Made by a program: the position numbers and the translations under genes. Shown here piece after piece: positions 42,235 through 46,231 of a DNA stretch of 46,231 nucleotides. Position 1 is the first letter of the stretch. The number at the start of each line of letters is the position of its first letter. The DNA comes from Clostridiales bacterium GWB2_37_7 (lineage in GTDB: Bacteria; Bacillota; Clostridia; Lutisporales; Lutisporaceae): contig MGOS01000053.1 of assembly GCA_001797185.1 (NCBI GenBank), positions 1-46,231 of the forward strand. Direction: 5' to 3'. The notes below the pieces were generated by a model. The model made no database searches and was not told the origin of the DNA. It saw only the letters and a program-made list of their open reading frames with translations.

Positions 42235-43059
42235 ATGAAAAAAAGAGTTCTACTGGTAACAGCAATCATAACAATAATGGCACTGGTATTTGTGGGTTGC
42301 AGTGCAGCAAAGCAAACAGCAGCAACAAATGAGCCTGCTGCTGAAGTAAAACAGGAGAGTTTGTTAGACAAAATAAAAGCGGAGGGCGTAATTAAGATAG
42401 GAACAGAGGGAACATATGCACCGTTTACGTTCCATGACAAAGATGGCAAGCTTACAGGCTTTGATGTTGAAATTGCAGAAGAAATAGCAAATAGACTTGG
42501 TGTAAAGGCAGAATTTATAGAAACAAAATGGGACGGTATGTTTGCAGGACTTGATGCGAAAAGATTTGATGCGGTAGTGAATCAAGTTACTATAAGACCT
42601 GACAGAATTGAAAAATACGATTTCTCTGATTCATATATAGTATCTAAGGCAGTATTAATTGTTCATGGTGACAATAATGAAATAAAGAGCTTTGAAGACC
42701 TAAAGGGCAAAAAATCAGGTCAAACACTAACAAGCAACCTGGCAGAAATTGCAACATCCTTTGGAGCAGAGCTAGTGCAGGTTGATGGCTTTAATCAATC
42801 AATAGATCTTTTGACATCAAAGAGAATAGACGCAACAATAAATGACAGCTTATCCTTCTTGGATTTTAAAACACAAAAACCAGATACTGCTATAAAGGTT
42901 GTTGCTGAGATGGACACAAAAGATGAGAACGGAATATTGTTCAACAAAGGCAATCAAGAACTTGTAGAGGCAGTTAATAAGGCTTTGGCAGATATGAAGG
43001 CTGATGGAAAATACTTAGAGATTTCACAAAAATGGTTTGGTGAAGACGTTTCAAAATAG
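42235..43059 (+). CDS. Polar amino-acid ABC transporter substrate-binding lipoprotein
   Basis: A 274-residue lipoprotein. A signal peptide ends in LVFVGC, making Cys22 the lipidated residue. The mature domain is solute-binding family 3: GVIKIGTEGTYAPFTFHDKDG, GFDVEIAEEIANRLGV, WDGMFAGLDAKRFDAVVNQV and later FNKGNQELVEAVNKALADM. It captures an amino acid such as cystine, glutamine or arginine outside the membrane and hands it to the permease. Ribosome site AATGGAGGAAG precedes ATG 42235. First of three co-transcribed transporter genes. Confidence 0.9.
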   Translation: MKKRVLLVTAIITIMALVFVGCSAAKQTAATNEPAAEVKQESLLDKIKAEGVIKIGTEGTYAPFTFHDKDGKLTGFDVEIAEEIANRLGVKAEFIETKWDGMFAGLDAKRFDAVVNQVTIRPDRIEKYDFSDSYIVSKAVLIVHGDNNEIKSFEDLKGKKSGQTLTSNLAEIATSFGAELVQVDGFNQSIDLLTSKRIDATINDSLSFLDFKTQKPDTAIKVVAEMDTKDENGILFNKGNQELVEAVNKALADMKADGKYLEISQKWFGEDVSK

Positions 43060-43079
43060 TTTTAGAAGGGTGAGTAAAA

Positions 43080-43763
43080 GTGGACGATAGAATGGTAAGG
43101 GTGATTGGAATACTTATTGACTCCTTTATCCCTCTTTTAAAGGCAGGTGTGATGTTTACAGTACCACTTACCATCATCTCGTTTATACTGGGATTGATTG
43201 TTGCCTTTACTGTTGCAATCATAAGAGTTACAAATTTTAAGCCCTTAAATGGAATTGTAAAGTTTTACGTGTGGATAGTAAGAGGAACACCATTATTGGT
43301 GCAGCTGTTTATAATTTTTTACGGACTGCCAAGCATTGGCATCATTCTGAGTGCTTTGGTATCGGCAATAATAGGTTTTACCTTAAGTGTCGGAGCTTAC
43401 GGCTCAGAAATTATAAGAGCAGCTATATTATCTGTACCTAAGGGACAGTGGGAAGCAGCTCATGCATTGGGTTTATCAAAATCTCAAACTCTACTGTATA
43501 TAATACTTCCACAGGCTATTAAAGTAGCTATACCTCCAATTGCGAATTCATTCATTAGCTTGGTTAAGGATACTTCTTTAGCAGCAGCAGTTACATTTTC
43601 GGATCTTTTTCAGGTTGCACAGCAGATTACAGCAAGGACCTATGAACCACTTTGGCTTTATATGGAAGCAGCATTTATTTACCTGATATTCTGTTCAGTA
43701 CTTACAATGATACAGTCTAAATTGGAAGTAAGATTTATGAAAAGTGGGTATTCACATGATTAG
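43080..43763 (+). CDS. Polar amino-acid ABC transporter permease
   Basis: A 227-residue membrane protein with about five helices. [20 protein letters not shown] is the family signature, and the EAA loop, which contacts the ATPase, reads [20 protein letters not shown]. It starts at GTG with AAGGGTGAG in front. It would form a homodimer channel with the upstream binding protein and the downstream ATPase. The stop overlaps the start of the ATPase gene by 8 bases. Confidence 0.9.
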   Translation: MDDRMVRVIGILIDSFIPLLKAGVMFTVPLTIISFILGLIVAFTVAIIRVTNFKPLNGIVKFYVWIVRGTPLLVQLFIIFYGLPSIGIILSALVSAIIGFTLSVGAYGSEIIRAAILSVPKGQWEAAHALGLSKSQTLLYIILPQAIKVAIPPIANSFISLVKDTSLAAAVTFSDLFQVAQQITARTYEPLWLYMEAAFIYLIFCSVLTMIQSKLEVRFMKSGYSHD

Positions 43764-44508
43764 ATTAGAAAATGTATATAAAAGCTTTGGAAGCTTGGAG
43801 GTTCTGAAAAATATAAACCTGACCATAGAAAAGGGAGAGGTTGTATGTATAATAGGACCTAGCGGCTCAGGCAAAAGTACTCTCTTGAGATCCCTAAATC
43901 ATCTAGAGAGAATAACAAGCGGCAAATTATATATTGATAATGAGCTTGTAGATGAGAGAGCGAATGACAGGGATATTCATAAATTTTCCCCTAAAAGGGT
44001 TTCGGAGATTTGCTCAGAGCTTGGTATGGTGTTTCAGCGATTCAACCTTTTTCCACATATGACAGTATTGGAGAATGTAATGCTTGCACCTAGGAAGGTA
44101 AGAAATCTTACCAAGAAAGAAGCTGAGGAAGCCGCTCTTGAATTAGTGGCAAAGGTGGGATTGACAGATAAGAAGGACGAATATCCTTCGAGGCTTTCTG
44201 GAGGACAGCAGCAGAGAGTAGCTATAGCCAGAGCCCTAGCTATGGAGCCGAAAATAATGCTCTTTGATGAACCAACCTCAGCGCTAGACCCTGAATTGGT
44301 CATTGAGGTGCTTGATGTTATGAAAGCTCTAGCCAGTGAAGGGATGACGATGTTGGTTGTAACCCATGAAATGGGTTTTGCAAGGGAAGTGGCTGATAGA
44401 GTTGTATTTATGGATAAGGGTGAAATCGTAGAAATTGATAGCCCTGAAAACATATTCAATAACCCTTCTCAAAATAGAACAAGAGAATTCTTAAGCAGAA
44501 TACTTTAG
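43756..44508 (+). CDS. Polar amino-acid ABC transporter ATP-binding protein
   Basis: A 250-residue ATPase with Walker [10 protein letters not shown] (residues 34-42), Q-loop [13 protein letters not shown], signature [15 protein letters not shown], Walker [14 protein letters not shown] and H-loop VVTHEMG. This is the GlnQ/ArtP/TcyC class. Its start overlaps the permease stop; GTG 43744 is the longer alternative, and neither has a strong ribosome site, so coupling is likely. It powers uptake with the two upstream genes. The exact amino acid cannot be told. Confidence 0.92.
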   Translation: MIRLENVYKSFGSLEVLKNINLTIEKGEVVCIIGPSGSGKSTLLRSLNHLERITSGKLYIDNELVDERANDRDIHKFSPKRVSEICSELGMVFQRFNLFPHMTVLENVMLAPRKVRNLTKKEAEEAALELVAKVGLTDKKDEYPSRLSGGQQQRVAIARALAMEPKIMLFDEPTSALDPELVIEVLDVMKALASEGMTMLVVTHEMGFAREVADRVVFMDKGEIVEIDSPENIFNNPSQNRTREFLSRIL

Positions 44509-44553
44509 AATAACTTGTTTTTGTGGTGCCAGGCACCACAAAAACAAGTTATT
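44509..44553. repeat. 45-bp perfect palindrome, REP-like element or terminator
   Basis: Two 22-base arms (44509-44530 and 44532-44553) match perfectly around a single A. The core is GTGGTGCCAGGCACCAC, with AACTTGTTTTT outside. It starts immediately after the ATPase stop codon. The hairpin can terminate transcription, but its length and core resemble dispersed palindromic repeats associated with IS200/REP-type transposition. Confidence 0.8.
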
Positions 44554-44582
44554 GAGGTTTCCCTATCACCATTAAAATTTAC

Positions 44583-44611
44583 TTGCATATACACATCAAG
44601 TGCCATATAAT
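44583..44611 (+). promoter_or_regulatory. Sigma-A promoter of the MGMT-like gene
   Basis: TTGCAT (44583-44588), 17 bases, TATAAT (44606-44611). The leader contains a short hairpin, ACTCTATC with GATAGGGT (44654-44674). Confidence 0.6.
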
Positions 44612-44698
44612 AGTAATGTTAGTGGCAGAGAATTTGATATTTATTTCTTATTAACTCTATCTTGCGGATAGGGTTTAGTATTTTGTGGAGGAATAGTT

Positions 44699-45007
44699 AT
44701 GAATTCCACCTTTGTTAAGATCTATGACATAGTTTCGCAGATACCTGTCGGTAAGGTAGCAACCTACGGACAGATTGCTGTATTAGCCGGCTTGCCAAGA
44801 GGTGCCAGAGTTGTGGGCTGGGCAATGAGGGCTGTTCCCGAGAATTGGGTACTTCCCTGTCATAGAGTAGTGAATAAATCAGGCAATATGGCTCCTGAAT
44901 ATGCCTTTGGCGGTCAGGAAGTTCAACGAAGTCTGTTGGAAGCAGAGGGAGTAACCTTTAATATAAATGGTTTGATAAATATGGAAGAGAATTTATGGAA
45001 ACCATAG
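44699..45007 (+). CDS. MGMT-family DNA-binding protein (alkyltransferase-like size)
   Basis: A 102-residue protein equal to the C-terminal DNA-binding domain of O6-methylguanine-DNA methyltransferases: IPVGKVATYGQIAVLAGLP, then RVVGWAMRA, then VLPCHRVVNKSGN. The PCHR motif keeps the alkyl-accepting Cys, whereas many stand-alone alkyltransferase-like (Atl) proteins have Trp there. Gly and the final EGV segment also fit. It could repair or flag alkylated guanine. GGAGG lies in front of ATG 44699, and a promoter stands at 44583. It is not clear that the small domain alone is an active methyltransferase. Confidence 0.85.
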   Translation: MNSTFVKIYDIVSQIPVGKVATYGQIAVLAGLPRGARVVGWAMRAVPENWVLPCHRVVNKSGNMAPEYAFGGQEVQRSLLEAEGVTFNINGLINMEENLWKP

Positions 45008-45104
45008 CTTTGAAGTTAAATGACATTGATTTACGTATCGCTTATTTAATTTCAAATATGGGTTATAATACTAATGATCAATAAAAGTTGAAAGAAGGAT
45101 GACA

Positions 45105-46231
45105 ATGGAAGAAAAGAAATTTAACCAGTTAGGTTTAGGAGAGAAAGTACTAAAAGCAATTGACGATATGGGGTTTGAAGAACCCTCCCATATACAAGCT
45201 GAAATAATTCCAGTAGTGTTGGAAGGTTTTGACGTAATAGGTCAAGCGCAAACCGGTACAGGCAAGACCTTAGCATTTGGTGCACCAATTTTGACCAATA
45301 TGAAAAGGGTTGAAGGTAAAATAAGCTGTATTATACTTGCTCCTACAAGAGAGCTGGCTATACAGGTTAATGACGAGATTATCAGAATTGCAAAGCATAC
45401 AAAAGTGAGACTCTTGCCGGTATATGGCGGTCAACCAATCGACAGGCAGATTAGGGCTATTAGAAGTGGCATTGATATAATTGTAGGTACCCCAGGCAGA
45501 GTGCTGGATTTAATAAGAAGGAGAATTATAGACCTTGGGGATATTCAATTCTTGGTGCTTGATGAAGCGGATGAAATGCTAAATATGGGCTTCATAGAAG
45601 ACATTGAGGAAATAATTAAGAACTGCAGCAAAGAAAGACAGACAATGCTTTTCTCTGCTACAATGCCAGATGAAATCAGGAAGCTATCAAAGAAGTACAT
45701 GAAGGCAGATACAAAGCATGTATCAATTGTAAAGAGTACTATGACAGTTTCTACAGTTGAGCAGTTTTACTTTGAAGTGAAGCAAAATAACAGGTTTGAA
45801 TCATTCTGTAGAATTTTAGATGTAGATGAGCCTGCAACAGCTATTATTTTCTGTAAGACCAAAAAAGGTGTTGATGAGCTGGTTGAGTCCATGCAAGCAA
45901 GAGGCTACAATGTAGAGGGCATGCACGGAGATATGAATCAGAGTCAAAGAATGAACACCCTTAGAAAGTTTAAGGAAGGGAATTTAGAATTCCTGGTAGC
46001 TACGGACGTAGCAGCAAGAGGGATAGATGTTGAGGACATTACTCATGTAATAAACTATGATTTGCCTCAGGATATTGAGTCTTATGTTCATAGAATAGGC
46101 AGAACAGGCAGAGCCAACAAGACAGGTACTGCTTATACGCTGGTTACAGCTAGAGAATACATGACTCTTAAGCAAATAGAGAAGATGACAAAGAGTAAGA
46201 TTAAGAGAAAAGATATACCTACAATTGATGA
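45105..46231 (+). CDS. DEAD-box ATP-dependent RNA helicase, 3' end outside the window
   Basis: The first 375 residues are present; the frame is open to the window end. Motifs are complete: Q-motif near GFEEPSHIQAEI, motif I AQTGTGKT, Ia APTRELA, Ib TPGRVLD, motif II LDEADEM, motif III FSATM, IV IIFCKTKKGV, V VATDVAARGID and VI HRIGRTGRA. It unwinds RNA for ribosome assembly or mRNA decay, as in the DeaD/CshA group. AAGGAT lies 5-10 bases before ATG 45105. A C-terminal RNA-binding domain, which would fix the subtype, is beyond the edge. Confidence 0.95.
   Translation, partial: MEEKKFNQLGLGEKVLKAIDDMGFEEPSHIQAEIIPVVLEGFDVIGQAQTGTGKTLAFGAPILTNMKRVEGKISCIILAPTRELAIQVNDEIIRIAKHTKVRLLPVYGGQPIDRQIRAIRSGIDIIVGTPGRVLDLIRRRIIDLGDIQFLVLDEADEMLNMGFIEDIEEIIKNCSKERQTMLFSATMPDEIRKLSKKYMKADTKHVSIVKSTMTVSTVEQFYFEVKQNNRFESFCRILDVDEPATAIIFCKTKKGVDELVESMQARGYNVEGMHGDMNQSQRMNTLRKFKEGNLEFLVATDVAARGIDVEDITHVINYDLPQDIESYVHRIGRTGRANKTGTAYTLVTAREYMTLKQIEKMTKSKIKRKDIPTID

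Overview
The window reads as low-GC, Gram-positive anaerobe DNA, most likely a member of the Clostridia. The grounds are AGGAGG-type ribosome sites throughout, AGA/AGG-rich arginine codons, a tungsten-type aldehyde ferredoxin oxidoreductase (AOR), a Cys-rich ferredoxin-type protein, a LevR-type sigma-54 PTS regulator and sporulation-kinase-like sensors. A genus cannot be named from the sequence. No rRNA, tRNA, CRISPR array, prophage or intact insertion sequence was seen.

Layout. 1-4150: tail of a YcaQ-like winged-helix protein, then a self-regulated TetR / microprotein / ABC-2 export operon. 4155-8237: a minus-strand PqqD-like protein, an RNase Z-family hydrolase, and a minus-strand secreted protein made of four 145-residue repeats behind duplicated promoter-like repeats. 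8238-11393: a ferredoxin-type Cys-rich protein, an L-cysteine desulfidase-family enzyme and a minus-strand ferritin-like protein. 11683-16851: an MBOAT/DHHW pair that probably O-acylates an exported glycan, an NhaC-type antiporter and an EamA transporter. 17025-25587: a signalling block with a receiver-kinase, a 1170-residue hybrid kinase with three receivers, a CheR-type methyltransferase with a STAS-like N-terminus, and a MASE3 sensor kinase.

25820-35740 is an amino-sugar disaccharide PTS locus. A LevR-type sigma-54 activator lies directly upstream of a -24/-12 promoter. That promoter drives its own HPr, EIIB and EIIC, then a GH4 phospho-glycosidase, EIIA, a MupG-type 6-phospho-N-acetylmuramidase, NagA and NagB. 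The logical product is fructose-6-phosphate plus ammonia from GlcNAc- or MurNAc-containing disaccharides.

35750-41984 is an AOR locus. Three GTTCC-N5-GGAAC-type sites and a second -24/-12 promoter precede aor. After a strong hairpin come a MoaD/ThiS-like protein, a radical-SAM maturase of the tungsten-cofactor type and a MoaD-like sulfur carrier. Convergent to them is a GAF-PAS-AAA-Fis activator that is the obvious candidate regulator. The window closes with a polar amino-acid ABC transporter under a consensus promoter carrying an inverted-repeat operator, a 45-bp REP-like palindrome, a small MGMT-like protein and a DEAD-box RNA helicase cut by the window edge.

The strongest points for follow-up are the two sigma-54 circuits, the unusual combination of GH4 and MupG enzymes with a dedicated HPr, the structured unexplained intergenic segments (30728-31061 and 16870-16961), and the nearly identical tandem repeats of the secreted protein.
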